From an uncultured Porphyromonadaceae bacterium (GTDB lineage: Bacteria > Bacteroidota > Bacteroidia > Bacteroidales > Muribaculaceae): 64,000 nucleotides of DNA. A program made the translations under genes and the position numbers. Location: contig CABUIC010000013.1 of assembly GCA_902491515.1 (NCBI GenBank), forward strand, positions 4,203 through 68,202. The letters run 5' to 3'. Positions 1 to 9,761 of the stretch are shown one piece after another (position 1 is the stretch's first letter; every line of letters begins with the position of its first letter). The notes under the pieces were generated by a model that ran no database searches, had not been told where the DNA came from, and saw only the letters and a program-made list of their open reading frames with translations.

Positions 1-1187
1 ATCCACGGTTCTACGGCACCGAAGAATGCCTCAAGGCCGTAAAGGCCGATATTCCAGCCATAGCGGACATGGGTGCCGACATCCTCTGGATTATGCCCGT
101 CTGCGAACCCGGAAGCGACGCCACATCCATCGGTTCGCCCTACTCCATCCGCGACTTCAAGGCCGTGAATTCCAAGTACGGCACAATGGCCGACTTCACC
201 GACCTTGTCGACGCCGCCCATGCCGCAGGCATGAAAGTGGTCCTCGACTGGATTGCAAACCACACCTCCCGCGACCACTCCTGGATTACCTCCAATCCCG
301 AGCGCTACGCCCACGACGCCGACGGTTCGATTTCAATCGCCAACGGCTGGACGGATGTCGCACAGCTCGACTACTCCGAGCCCTCCACGGGCGAGGCAAT
401 GCAGGAAGCCATGATGTACTGGGTCGAGAACGGCAAAATCGACGGTTTCCGCTGCGACTACGCCGACGGCGTGCCCCATGAGTTCTGGCAGGCATTCATC
501 GCGAAAGCCCGCGCCTCCCGGCCCGACTTCATGATGCTCGCCGAGACCAGCGACGCCGACTTCTACGATGACGGGTTCGACATGATTTACGACTGGGCAT
601 TCTCCCCCGCCGTAAGTTCCGCCTTCACCGGCGGAAAGGTCTCCGACATCTTCGTCAAGGCCAACGACTCCTGGGGCAAGGTTCCCGAGGGCAGGCAGCT
701 CCTCCGCTACGCCTTCAACCACGATACCGCAGCCCAGAACAACGTCGCCACCTACTTCGGCTCCCCCGAAGGCACAATCGGTGCGTACGTCCTCGCCGCT
801 ATGCTCCACGGAACGCCCATGATCTACTCCTCCATGGACGTCGACGACCTCTCCGGCACGCTCTCCTTCTTCAACTACCGCACCCTCACCCGCTCGGCAT
901 CCCGCGCAGCCGCCTTCAAGGCCATCAACAAGGCCTTCCGGCAGAGCGCCCAGGTGCGCCGCGGCTCCCTGAAGACCTACGCCGACAACAAAGTGGCCGT
1001 CTTCACCCGCTCGATTCCGGGCCATACGCTACTCGTGATGGTCAACACCTCAGCCGACGAACAGACCGTCAAGACTCCCATCACCCTCGCCGGAGGCAAA
1101 ATGACCGACCTCCTCTCCGGAGCTGAAGTCACTCCCGACTACGCCCTGACCATCCCCGCTTACGGATATATCATCTACATGAACTGA
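1..1187 (+). CDS. GH13 alpha-amylase-family glycoside hydrolase, 5' end outside window
   Basis: The frame is open from base 3 with no start, so the N-terminus lies upstream of the window. Four GH13 motifs are visible: region I (LDWIANHTS, about bases 246-270), region II GFRCDYA with the nucleophile Asp at 456-458, region III LAETSD with the acid/base Glu at 543-545, and region IV FNHD with the third carboxylate Asp at 723-725. A short C-terminal beta domain ends in YIIYMN. Family knowledge gives retaining cleavage of alpha-1,4 or alpha-1,6 glucans. The GH97 gene starts 20 bases downstream, so the pair probably degrades starch or maltodextrin together. The exact specificity cannot be set from this fragment. 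Confidence 0.9.
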   Translation, partial: PRFYGTEECLKAVKADIPAIADMGADILWIMPVCEPGSDATSIGSPYSIRDFKAVNSKYGTMADFTDLVDAAHAAGMKVVLDWIANHTSRDHSWITSNPERYAHDADGSISIANGWTDVAQLDYSEPSTGEAMQEAMMYWVENGKIDGFRCDYADGVPHEFWQAFIAKARASRPDFMMLAETSDADFYDDGFDMIYDWAFSPAVSSAFTGGKVSDIFVKANDSWGKVPEGRQLLRYAFNHDTAAQNNVATYFGSPEGTIGAYVLAAMLHGTPMIYSSMDVDDLSGTLSFFNYRTLTRSASRAAAFKAINKAFRQSAQVRRGSLKTYADNKVAVFTRSIPGHTLLVMVNTSADEQTVKTPITLAGGKMTDLLSGAEVTPDYALTIPAYGYIIYMN

Positions 1188-1207
1188 ATCCCCCTCTCTT
1201 TTAGGCT

Positions 1208-3325
1208 ATGTCAGCACGCGAACTACTGATATCCCTGCTCCTCGCCGCCGGCGCCGCTTCGGCCGCGGAAATCGCCTCTCCCTCGGGCGATTTCCGCCTG
1301 ACCGTGGACGTCGATGCGGCGGGGACGCCTTTCTACTCCCTCGACTACAAGGGCCGCGCCCTCGTCGCCAGAAGCGCCCTCGGGCTCGTGGCCGATGAAA
1401 TGGCATTCGACTCCGGCTTTGTCATCACCGGCACCGACACCCTCTCCGTCGACCGCTCGTGGACGCCCGTCTGGGGCGAATACTCCACCGTCCGCGACCA
1501 TTTCCGCGAACTCGCCGTAAATCTTGAGTCAGCCCCCGGCAAAGGCCCGGAACGAAAGATGACTCTCCGCTTCCGTCTCTTCGACGACGGCCTCGGATTC
1601 CGTTACGAACTCCCGAGGCAGGAAAATGCCAACTACCTCACCCTGCGCCACGAAAAGACACAATTCGCGCTCGGGGAGGAAGATCCCACGATTTTCTGCA
1701 TTCCCGGCGATTACGACACCGACGAGTTCCTCTTCTCCGAGACTGACTTCAGCGGTCTCCGCGAGGCAATGGCCTCCTACCGCGGCACACACACCGAAAG
1801 CCAGGGCGTCGAGGGCCTCTCCGTCCAGACTCCCCTCCTCGTGAAGAAAAAAGCTCCGGTCTATATCAACATCCACGAGGCCGCGCTCGACTCATATCCC
1901 GCCATGCTCCTCGACGCCGATACGGACACCCATACCTTCTCGGCCCACCTCGTCCCCGACCGGCTCGGCGTGGCCGCCTACATCCAGCTCCCACTCCGGA
2001 CACCCTGGCGCACAGTCATCGCCTCCGACGACGCCCGCGACATCCTCGCATCCCAGCTTGTACTGAACCTCAACGAGCCCTGCAAAATCGAGGACACATC
2101 ATGGATCAGGCCCATGAAATTCGTAGGCGTGTGGTGGGAGATGTTCACCGGGCGCAAGAAGACCTGGGCCTACTCCGACGACTACCGTGCCAAGCCCGGC
2201 ATAACCGACTACTCCAAGCTCCCCTCCAACGGACGCCACCCCGCCAACACGGCCAACGTCATGCGCTACATCGACTTCGCCGCCGCGCACGGCATCCCCG
2301 GCGTCCTCGTCGAAGGCTGGAATGAAGGCTGGGAAGACTGGTGCAGCTACAGAAAGAACCGCCAGTTCCTCTTCGACAAGCCATACCCGGACTTCGACAT
2401 CGATTCCCTGACCTCCTACGCCCGCTCCAAAGGCGTGAAACTCATCATGCACCACGAGACAGCCGCCAACGCCGCCGACTACGAGCGGCAACTCGAGCGC
2501 GCATTCTCCTACATGAAAGAAAAGGGCTACGACGCCGTAAAGACCGGCTACGTCGGAGCCATAATTCCCCGCTCCGAGCACCACACCTCGCAGTGGATGG
2601 TCGACCACGCGCGCCACGTCATCGAACGCGCCGCCGACTACCGAATCATGATCGACAGCCACGAGGCTCCGCGCCCCACCGGCCTCTGCCGGACATATCC
2701 CAACTGGCTCGCCCAGGAAAGCGCGCGCGGTGGCGAATTCGAGAGCATGGGCGGCAATCCCCCGTCCCATACCTGCATCCTCCCCTTCACGCGCCTCAAA
2801 GGCGGACCGATGGACTACACCCCCGGACTATTCCAGACCGACCTCAGCTACTACGGCGAGGGCAAGGACGGAAAAGCCGGAACCACCCTCGCCCGACAGC
2901 TCGCACTCTACCTCACCATGCCCTCGCCCATGCAGATGGCCTGCGACCTTCCAGAGAACTACGAGCGCTTCCCCGACGCCTTCAAGTTCATCGAGGACGT
3001 CCCCGTCGACTGGAGCGACAGCCGCTACCTCGAGGCCGAGCCTGCAAGATACATCACCGTGGCTCGCCGCGACAAGCACTCCGACGACTGGTACGTAGGC
3101 GCCATCACCGACCACGAGGCCCGCAAAGCCACAATCGATTTCTCCTTCCTCCCCAAGGGGCGGAAATACGAGGCCACAATCTACGAGGACGCTCCCGACG
3201 CCGACTTCCGCACCAACCCGCAGGCTTACCGCATACGCAAGGCCCGCGTCGACTCCCGCACGCGCCTGACCCAGCCAATCGCCCCCGGCGGCGGCACGGC
3301 CATCCGCGTAACACCGATTGAATGA
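1208..3325 (+). CDS. GH97 inverting alpha-glucosidase, SusB-like, exported
   Basis: This 705-residue protein has an N-terminal signal peptide ending near ASA/AE (residues 18-20), a GH97 beta-sandwich, a catalytic barrel and a C-terminal beta domain. Three carboxylates stand out: E417 (HHET), E486 (DSHEAP) and E510 (GGEFE). Their spacing of 69 and 24 residues equals that of SusB E439, E508 and E532, so E510 is the likely general acid and E417/E486 the base pair. This places it with the inverting alpha-glucosidases rather than the retaining GH97 group, which uses Asp. It would trim oligosaccharides in the periplasm or at the cell surface. The function is firm at family level; the substrate linkage is inferred. 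Confidence 0.93.
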   Translation: MSARELLISLLLAAGAASAAEIASPSGDFRLTVDVDAAGTPFYSLDYKGRALVARSALGLVADEMAFDSGFVITGTDTLSVDRSWTPVWGEYSTVRDHFRELAVNLESAPGKGPERKMTLRFRLFDDGLGFRYELPRQENANYLTLRHEKTQFALGEEDPTIFCIPGDYDTDEFLFSETDFSGLREAMASYRGTHTESQGVEGLSVQTPLLVKKKAPVYINIHEAALDSYPAMLLDADTDTHTFSAHLVPDRLGVAAYIQLPLRTPWRTVIASDDARDILASQLVLNLNEPCKIEDTSWIRPMKFVGVWWEMFTGRKKTWAYSDDYRAKPGITDYSKLPSNGRHPANTANVMRYIDFAAAHGIPGVLVEGWNEGWEDWCSYRKNRQFLFDKPYPDFDIDSLTSYARSKGVKLIMHHETAANAADYERQLERAFSYMKEKGYDAVKTGYVGAIIPRSEHHTSQWMVDHARHVIERAADYRIMIDSHEAPRPTGLCRTYPNWLAQESARGGEFESMGGNPPSHTCILPFTRLKGGPMDYTPGLFQTDLSYYGEGKDGKAGTTLARQLALYLTMPSPMQMACDLPENYERFPDAFKFIEDVPVDWSDSRYLEAEPARYITVARRDKHSDDWYVGAITDHEARKATIDFSFLPKGRKYEATIYEDAPDADFRTNPQAYRIRKARVDSRTRLTQPIAPGGGTAIRVTPIE

Positions 3326-3380
3326 TAGGAAATGGCTTCAAAATAAATGTTTAAGGTTTAAAAGATTAAAATTGTGAACC

Positions 3381-3415
3381 CGGCCGGGTCGTTGCGAAAC
3401 GCCCCGGCCGTTTTT
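3381..3415 (+). terminator. Intrinsic terminator after the GH97 gene
   Basis: A CGGCCGGG/CCCGGCCG stem (3381-3388 with 3403-3410) has an inner CGTT/AACG pairing and is followed by five T. It lies 55 bases after the GH97 stop. Confidence 0.8.
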
Positions 3416-3470
3416 GCGTCCATACAAAATATCCCCGGCATCCATAGCCCCACTCCTCCCCACACTTATT

Positions 3471-3502
3471 TTTGTTTATCTCGGGGGATTTTTTTAATTT
3501 TG
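3471..3502 (+). promoter_or_regulatory. Bacteroidetes-type promoter for the DUF5715 gene
   Basis: TTTG (3471-3474), 20 bases, then TAATTTTG (3495-3502) match the Bacteroides -33/-7 consensus. The ATG follows only 7 bases after the -7 box, so the transcript may be leaderless. Confidence 0.65.
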
Positions 3503-3509
3503 TGGGATT

Positions 3510-4253
3510 ATGAAAAGACTTCTTTATTCGGTGCTTGTGCTTTTGGCTGTGGCATGCGGGGAGAATGTGCCGAGGGAGCTTGCGGAACTCGGCGCTGTGC
3601 CCCTGCTCTCGGGCCACGTCGACGATGAATGGGCCCATCCCCTCGACTCCGCTCCCGACGGCGGCTGCCAACGGATGAAGTTCCCCGGCCTCGTGTCGAT
3701 AGGCCGCCTGTTCAACGACAGCAACCACGTCCACCTCGCCGCCGCCGAGGCTGCCGGAATAACACCCGTGACCGATTTACGCTCTGTCTGGCACAACGCC
3801 CGGGGACTCGTGGAGATACGCTCCTGCCGCGAATACTATCTCGCTCCCCTCTCCCACTCATATCCATACCTCGTTCCCGATGCCGCCGACCTCCTCCGTG
3901 AGATAGGCGCACGCTTCGCCGACTCGCTCGCCGCGCGGGGAGGAGGCGCATACCGTCCTAAGGTTACGAGCGTGCTCCGAACTCCCGCTACCGTCGGGAA
4001 ACTCCGGCGCGTCAACCGCAACGCCACCGAAAATTCGGCCCACCAGTACGCCACGACCTTCGACATCAGCTACAGCAAATTCGTCTGCGACGACTCCACA
4101 CAGGTCAGGCGCAACTTCGAGGACCTGAAATGCCTCCTCGCAGTCGTTGTCCGCGGTCTGCGCGACGAAGGCCGCTGCTACGTCAAGCACGAGCGCCGTC
4201 AGGCCTGCTTCCACATCACCCTACGCCCTACACCATCTCCCTCTGAAGAATGA
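3510..4253 (+). CDS. DUF5715-type lipoprotein with an M15-like metal motif
   Basis: This 247-residue protein begins with a lipoprotein signal (LAVAC, lipidation Cys16). It resembles the DUF5715 family of Bacteroidales. The middle carries SAHQYATTFD (H178, D185) and the C-terminus FHI (H235). The pattern SxHx6D followed by a distal His is that of M15 D-Ala-D-Ala peptidases such as VanX and VanY. A role in trimming peptidoglycan peptides is therefore plausible, but it is an inference. The gene overlaps the AsmA-like gene by four bases (ATGA), so the two are co-translated. The start is set by the signal peptide. Confidence 0.7.
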   Translation: MKRLLYSVLVLLAVACGENVPRELAELGAVPLLSGHVDDEWAHPLDSAPDGGCQRMKFPGLVSIGRLFNDSNHVHLAAAEAAGITPVTDLRSVWHNARGLVEIRSCREYYLAPLSHSYPYLVPDAADLLREIGARFADSLAARGGGAYRPKVTSVLRTPATVGKLRRVNRNATENSAHQYATTFDISYSKFVCDDSTQVRRNFEDLKCLLAVVVRGLRDEGRCYVKHERRQACFHITLRPTPSPSEE

Positions 4254-7200
4254 AAACAATCCTCAAGCTCATATTCTGGATTCTGCTCTCGCTTGTCCTC
4301 CTCGTCGCGGGCTCGCTAATCTGCGCCGTGAAGATACTCACCCCCGACAAGCTTACGCCAATCGTCCAGCGAATCGCCAACAACACTCTGGCCGCTGATG
4401 TGACGCTCGGGCGCGTGGAACTCAAGTTCGACCCGGCCTTCCCCGTCCTCCGCGTCAGCGTCGACTCGGCATGCGTAGTCTCCCGGGCTTTCGACAGCCT
4501 CGACCCCGCCGACAAGGCCATGCTCCCGGCCTATGCCGACACCCTCCTGCGCTTCGACCACTTCTCCGGCGCCATAGGCCTCGACAAAATGCTCTCCCGG
4601 GGCGAAATCGCTCTGCGCGACGTTGTGCTCCGCGGTCCCGAGGTGAACATCGTCGTCGCCTCCGACTCGGTGTACAACTACGACCTCCTCGCGGCCGCGC
4701 CTGAAGACACCACAGAGACCGCCGCTGTCGTGCCTCCGTTCAGCATCAACCGTTTCAGCCTCGAGGATGCCAGGGCCATACGCTACTACAACGCCGTCGA
4801 TTCCACCGACGCAACCGTGATACTCCTCAGCAACGCCGGACTCGACGGCACCCAAGCCCCATCCTACCGCATTAAAATCGACGGCAATCTCCAGAGTCCC
4901 GTGGCCCGGGGATTCATCGACCTCGAGCGCGTGAGCTTCGGCGCCGACGGCCACCTGCGCTGGGATCCCCGCACTCCTGAAATGCTCGCCTTCGAGAAGT
5001 TCAGCATTTCGGGAGCCTTTTTCCACGCAAAAGTCGACGCCGAAATCGCCCTTGGCGACGACCTCGTAATCCGCTCCGCGTCCTTCGGCCTCAGCCCCGT
5101 GGCGGTCGACTCCCTGCTGTTGATGGTTCCCGCCGACATGAGGAGCCGGTGGCGCCTGAGCCGGCCGTACTTCTCCACGCCGGCCGAAATCAGCCTCAAA
5201 GGCGCCCTCACGCGGCCTTTCAACCTCACCGTCGACACCATTCCGCACGCCGTCCTGGACCTGAGCATTCCCGAAACCCCGCTGGCATACGGAAAGATGA
5301 AATTCGTGAAACTGGCCCTTGACCTCGGCCTCGAGCTAAAGGGCAACGACCCCGACTCCGCCAAAGTCGACATCCGCCGCCTCACCGCCGCCGGACCCGC
5401 CACGCAGGTCGACCTCAGGGCCACTCTCATGAAACTCATGAGCGACCCCCGCTTCGACGCATGCCTGAAGCTTCGGTCCGACATCTCGAGGCTTCCCTCC
5501 GTCGTGGCCCAGATGGCTCAGGGATACCTTTCAGGCGTCCTCGACGCCGACATTGACATCCGCGGGCGCCAAAGCATGTTCGACCTCACCAGGCTGCACC
5601 TCCTCGACGTCGAAGGCGAGGTGAATGCCCGCGATTTCTACTACCTCAGCAACGACACCAACCTCATGGCCCAGGTCGGCCACGCCCGCCTCGCCTTCGG
5701 AACCGGAAAGCGATACCGGGACGCCGACGGCAAGTATGGCGAGCGCACCCTCGCCGCAGGCATCCGCGTCGACACCGCCAACGTCCTTTCCGGAGGAATA
5801 GGCATGGGGATGAGCGGCATAGTGCTCGGCCTCGGAGTGGAGAACAAGACTTCCGGAATGCCCAAGGACACCACTATGGTCGTGCCAATGGGCGGTATCC
5901 TGAAAATCGGACGCTTCAACCTCACGAGCGTCAGCGATTCCGCGGGAATGCGCCTGCGCCAGCTCGAAGGCAGCGTAGGCATTACCCGGTACAAAGACCG
6001 TAAACGGACTCCGCAGTTCAATTTCGACCTCCACGCCAAGCGCATCTCCGCCGGAGCTCCCGCCGCGCGCGTCATGCTCCGCGACCCCCACATCGTCCTC
6101 GAGGCGCACCGCATCTACTCCCGGCGCATGGTGCGCAAGATCAGGCATCTCGCCGACTCCCTCAGCAAGGTCCATCCCGACCTATCCCCCGACTCCGTCT
6201 ACCGCCTCGCCATCGAGAAGCGCCGCCACCGCCCCGGCGAGAAGGTCCACCACCGGGTCCACACCGAGCTCACAGGCGAAGAGCAGCAGACCCTCGAATG
6301 GGGTACCTCAAAGGCTCTGCGCAAACTCCTCCTCACTTGGGAAATCAACGGCTCCGTCAAGACCCGCCGCGCACGCCTGTTCACCCCCATGTTCCCGCTG
6401 AAAAACAGAATCAGCAACGTCGACATCCGCTTCAACAACGACTCCATTATCCTCACCGACATACGCTACAAGGGCGGACGGAGCAACATCACCGTCAACG
6501 GAATCATCTCCAACATGAAGCGCGGCTTCACCTCGAAAGGCTACCGCAGCCCCCTCCGCGCAAACCTCATGCTCACCAGTTCGTCCATCGACGTCAACGA
6601 ACTCGCCGCCGCGACATTCGCCGGCGCCGCATACGCCGACAGACTCCGCAAGGGCGAGGCCCGGCGCCTCGGCATCGACGACCTCGACGGCAGCGAGGAC
6701 GACTTCGAGGCCCGCATGAAGGCTCAGACGGACTCCACAGCCACCGGACCGCTCCTAATTCCCACCAACGTCGATGCGCAGGTCCACGTCCGCGCCGATT
6801 CAATCTTCTATTCCGACCTGCTGATGCGCAATCTCGAAGGCGACATGCTCGTCTACAACGGCGCTCTAAATCTAAACAACCTCCGGTGCAGCTCCGACAT
6901 AGGCTCCCTCACCCTCGACGCCCTCTACAGCGCCCCGGGCCCCGACAACATGCAGTTCGGCTTCGGTCTCGACGCCCGGCGCTTCGACATCCGGCGCTTC
7001 CTGAAACTCGTCCCCGCCGTCGACTCCATCATGCCCCTCATGCGCGACTTCGGAGGAACAATTTCCGCCGACCTCGCAGCAACCTGCCGCGTCGACTCCT
7101 CGATGAACCTCCTCCTCCCCACCCTCGACGCCGCCATCAGGCTTCAGGGCGACTCACTCCAGTTCATCGACTCCAAGACCTACCGCACCATAGGAAAGTG

Positions 7201-7819
7201 GCTCGGATTCAAGGACAAGGAGTCAAACATCGTGAAGCACCTCGACGTCGAGCTCACCGTCCGCGACGACATCCTCCAGATATACCCCTTCATGCTCGAC
7301 ATCGACCGCTACCGCCTCGGCGTCCAGGGATACAACGACCTCGCCCTGAACTTCAACTACCATATCGCTGTTTTAAAGTCACCGATTCCCTTCAAGTTCG
7401 GCATCACCGTCAAGGGCACCCCCGACGACTACAAGGTGCGCTTCGGAGGCGCGAAATTCAAGGCCGACGCTCCGGCTGCCAGCGTGGCGATTGTCGACAC
7501 GGCGCGCGTAAACCTCCTCTCGCAGATACGCAACATCTTCCGCCGGGGTGTCGCCGGAAGCCGCTTCGCCCGCATCGACATGCAGGCCGCAAACGACCCC
7601 GGCTTACGCCGCAGGATGCTCCAGGCCGACGCCGCCGACACCCTCAGCCGCGCAGACTCGCTCATCCTCGTGCAGCAAGGAGTCTTCCAGGCCGGCCCCG
7701 CCGAAAAGGCGGCGACCCCGGATGCCCGGACCGACCGAAAGTCAGGGAAATCCGACGGGCCTCTTTTCCTCCGGAAAGAGACCTCCGAGGAAATTGTTGA
7801 ACCAAAAAAGAAAAAATGA
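4250..7819 (+). CDS. Large AsmA-family inner-membrane protein
   Basis: This 1189-residue protein starts with a signal anchor (about residues 6-28) followed by LTPDKLTPIVQ and beta-rich AsmA-like sequence to the end. The pattern fits the AsmA/TamB/YhdP group, whose long beta-grooves are thought to carry phospholipids between the membranes. The C-terminal 60 residues are charged and end in a Lys run. It overlaps its neighbours by four bases on each side (ATGA at 4250 and 7816), forming a tight three-gene unit with the DUF5715 and HAD genes. The lipid-transport role is a family inference. Confidence 0.8.
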   Translation: MKTILKLIFWILLSLVLLVAGSLICAVKILTPDKLTPIVQRIANNTLAADVTLGRVELKFDPAFPVLRVSVDSACVVSRAFDSLDPADKAMLPAYADTLLRFDHFSGAIGLDKMLSRGEIALRDVVLRGPEVNIVVASDSVYNYDLLAAAPEDTTETAAVVPPFSINRFSLEDARAIRYYNAVDSTDATVILLSNAGLDGTQAPSYRIKIDGNLQSPVARGFIDLERVSFGADGHLRWDPRTPEMLAFEKFSISGAFFHAKVDAEIALGDDLVIRSASFGLSPVAVDSLLLMVPADMRSRWRLSRPYFSTPAEISLKGALTRPFNLTVDTIPHAVLDLSIPETPLAYGKMKFVKLALDLGLELKGNDPDSAKVDIRRLTAAGPATQVDLRATLMKLMSDPRFDACLKLRSDISRLPSVVAQMAQGYLSGVLDADIDIRGRQSMFDLTRLHLLDVEGEVNARDFYYLSNDTNLMAQVGHARLAFGTGKRYRDADGKYGERTLAAGIRVDTANVLSGGIGMGMSGIVLGLGVENKTSGMPKDTTMVVPMGGILKIGRFNLTSVSDSAGMRLRQLEGSVGITRYKDRKRTPQFNFDLHAKRISAGAPAARVMLRDPHIVLEAHRIYSRRMVRKIRHLADSLSKVHPDLSPDSVYRLAIEKRRHRPGEKVHHRVHTELTGEEQQTLEWGTSKALRKLLLTWEINGSVKTRRARLFTPMFPLKNRISNVDIRFNNDSIILTDIRYKGGRSNITVNGIISNMKRGFTSKGYRSPLRANLMLTSSSIDVNELAAATFAGAAYADRLRKGEARRLGIDDLDGSEDDFEARMKAQTDSTATGPLLIPTNVDAQVHVRADSIFYSDLLMRNLEGDMLVYNGALNLNNLRCSSDIGSLTLDALYSAPGPDNMQFGFGLDARRFDIRRFLKLVPAVDSIMPLMRDFGGTISADLAATCRVDSSMNLLLPTLDAAIRLQGDSLQFIDSKTYRTIGKWLGFKDKESNIVKHLDVELTVRDDILQIYPFMLDIDRYRLGVQGYNDLALNFNYHIAVLKSPIPFKFGITVKGTPDDYKVRFGGAKFKADAPAASVAIVDTARVNLLSQIRNIFRRGVAGSRFARIDMQAANDPGLRRRMLQADAADTLSRADSLILVQQGVFQAGPAEKAATPDARTDRKSGKSDGPLFLRKETSEEIVEPKKKK

Positions 7820-8571
7820 ACGACAAAACCCTTCCGGAGCTCATGACCGACGGCCTACGACGATACGAGACCCGTACAGGCCATGCCTTCGGCCCCGCCC
7901 GGGCCGCCCTCTTCGACATGGACGGCGTTCTCTTCGACTCCATGCCATCCCACGCAAAGGCTTGGATGAAAATGTGCCGCGAGGCCGGCATCGACGCCCG
8001 CGAGGACGAATTCTACCTCTACGAAGGCCGCACCGGAGCATCCACCATCAACATCCTCTTCCGCCGCAACTTCGGCCGGGAGGCATCCGAGGACGAAATT
8101 AAGAGACTCTACCGGATTAAGACCGACAATTTCCGGGTCATGCCCGCCGTGCCGGTCATGCACGGCGCCACCGACGCCCTCAGGGCCTGCCGCGAGGCGG
8201 GAATCCCGTCCCTACTCGTCACCGGCTCAGGCCAGTATTCCCTCATGGAACGGCTCGACCGGGAATTTCCCGGAGACTTTCCGCCCGGGAGGCGCGTCAC
8301 CGGCCGCGACGTCACCCACGGCAAGCCCAGTCCCGAGCCATACATCCTCGGCCGCACAAAAGCCGGCCCGGACATCGAGCCCTGGCAGACCGTAGCCGTC
8401 GACAATGCCCCGCTCGGTGTGACGAGCGCCGTCGCCTCAGGGGCTTTCACCATCGGAGTCCTCACAGGCCCCATGCCCCCCGGCACACTCCTCGACCTCG
8501 GCGCCGACATCGAGCTCCCGTCCATGGAGGACTGCGCCTGCGCCCTCCGGCTTCTTTTTCGGGTTAAATAA
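7816..8571 (+). CDS. HAD-superfamily phosphatase, beta-phosphoglucomutase-like
   Basis: The 251-residue protein has HAD motif I (DMDGVLFDS, around residues 34-42), motif II (VTGSGQ), the motif III Lys in HGKPSPEPY, and motif IV as AVDNAPLGV. Motif IV has one acidic residue where many relatives have two. The helical cap between motifs I and II is the subclass I type seen in beta-phosphoglucomutases and sugar phosphatases. It is translationally coupled to the AsmA-like gene, although a metabolic link is not obvious. The substrate is unknown. Confidence 0.85.
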   Translation: MNDKTLPELMTDGLRRYETRTGHAFGPARAALFDMDGVLFDSMPSHAKAWMKMCREAGIDAREDEFYLYEGRTGASTINILFRRNFGREASEDEIKRLYRIKTDNFRVMPAVPVMHGATDALRACREAGIPSLLVTGSGQYSLMERLDREFPGDFPPGRRVTGRDVTHGKPSPEPYILGRTKAGPDIEPWQTVAVDNAPLGVTSAVASGAFTIGVLTGPMPPGTLLDLGADIELPSMEDCACALRLLFRVK

Positions 8572-8580
8572 TCCGGAGCA

Positions 8581-8620
8581 GACGGACGCACGGGCCGTGC
8601 GTCCCTGCAATTCGATAATT
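8581..8620. repeat. Interspersed palindromic repeat, family A, single copy
   Basis: GGACGCACGG and CCGTGCGTCC form a perfect 10-bp palindrome around one base (8584-8604), followed by the family flank CTGCAATTCGATAATT. It is a solo copy between the HAD gene and aroB and may act as a hairpin there. Other copies lie near 17460, 25380, 25440, 59200 and 59260. Confidence 0.85.
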
Positions 8621-8657
8621 TACAGCTACTTTTCTCTAACCTCACTCTCCCTCAGCC

Positions 8658-9728
8658 ATGGAACAGGAACTCATCTACACGAACATGGTCGGCTCCGCCA
8701 TCGACGACCTCGTCGAACTCCTCGGCTCACCCGACTGCGTTGTCCTCACCGACGTAAACACCGCGCAGTTCGTACTGCCCGTTCTTGTCAACGACTCCCG
8801 CGCTGTCGCCTCCGCAGGACGCGTCACCGTCAGGAGCGGCGACGCAAACAAGACCCTCGACGAGCTTGCCGCGGCCTGGCGACGCCTCGCCGAGCTCTCC
8901 GCCACACGCAAGACCCTCGTAATAAACATCGGCGGCGGAGTCGTCACCGACCTCGGAGGACTCGCCGCCGCAACCTTCAAGCGCGGCCTCCGCTGCATCA
9001 ACGTCCCCACAACCCTCCTCGGTGCCGTCGACGCCTCAATCGGCGGAAAGACAGGCATAAACTTCAACGGCGTGAAGAACCTTATCGGCACCTTCACCGA
9101 GCCCATCGCAACCGTCATATCCACAGTCTACTTCAATACCCTCCCGCCACAGCAGATTCTCTCCGGCTACGCCGAGATGATCAAGCACGGCCTCCTCGAG
9201 GACCCCGACACATTCCGCTCCCTCCTCGCATACAGCCCGGTATACCCCTCCTTCAATTCCGAGGCACTCCTGCCACTCATCCAGAAAAGCGTCCTCACAA
9301 AGAAGCGCATCTGCGAGGCCGACCTCCTCGAGAGCGGCCTCCGCAAGGCCCTCAACTTCGGCCATACCGTCGGCCACGCCTTCGAGGCCCTCGCCCTCAG
9401 GCGCCAGAGCCCCGTCCTCCACGGCTATGCCGTCGCATGGGGAATGGTCACTGAGCTCATTCTCAGCCATCTCGCCCTCAACTTCCCCTCCGAATACGTC
9501 CACTCCCTCTCCGACTATGTCAGGACCAACTACGGCATGCACGCACTCAGCTGCTCGGACTACCCCGAACTCCTCGACCTCATGCGGCAGGACAAGAAAA
9601 ACCTTGACGCCACCCACATCAACTTCACCCTCCTCGAGTCCATAGGAAAGCCCCGCATCGACTGCACCGCATCCGACGACCAGATCAAGACCGCCCTCGA
9701 CCTCTACCGCGACCTCAGCGGCCAGTAA
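8658..9728 (+). CDS. aroB: 3-dehydroquinate synthase
   Basis: AroB converts DAHP to 3-dehydroquinate, the second step of the shikimate pathway, using NAD and a metal. The 356-residue protein shows the NAD motif GGGVVTDLGG, the VPTTLLGAVDASIGGKTGIN signature (around residues 115-135), the KNLIGTF loop, and the metal region GYAEMIKHG, NFGHTVGHAFE and LHGYAVAWGM. Length and motifs are standard. Shikimate kinase lies 21 kb away on the other strand, so the pathway is not clustered. Confidence 0.97.
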   Translation: MEQELIYTNMVGSAIDDLVELLGSPDCVVLTDVNTAQFVLPVLVNDSRAVASAGRVTVRSGDANKTLDELAAAWRRLAELSATRKTLVINIGGGVVTDLGGLAAATFKRGLRCINVPTTLLGAVDASIGGKTGINFNGVKNLIGTFTEPIATVISTVYFNTLPPQQILSGYAEMIKHGLLEDPDTFRSLLAYSPVYPSFNSEALLPLIQKSVLTKKRICEADLLESGLRKALNFGHTVGHAFEALALRRQSPVLHGYAVAWGMVTELILSHLALNFPSEYVHSLSDYVRTNYGMHALSCSDYPELLDLMRQDKKNLDATHINFTLLESIGKPRIDCTASDDQIKTALDLYRDLSGQ

Positions 9729-9761
9729 GCTCCCCGCACCCGACCACTCCACACTCCTGCA

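Noticed and set aside
6298..7800. 500-codon frame inside the AsmA-like gene
   Set aside because: Arg/Pro/His-rich frame-shifted shadow.
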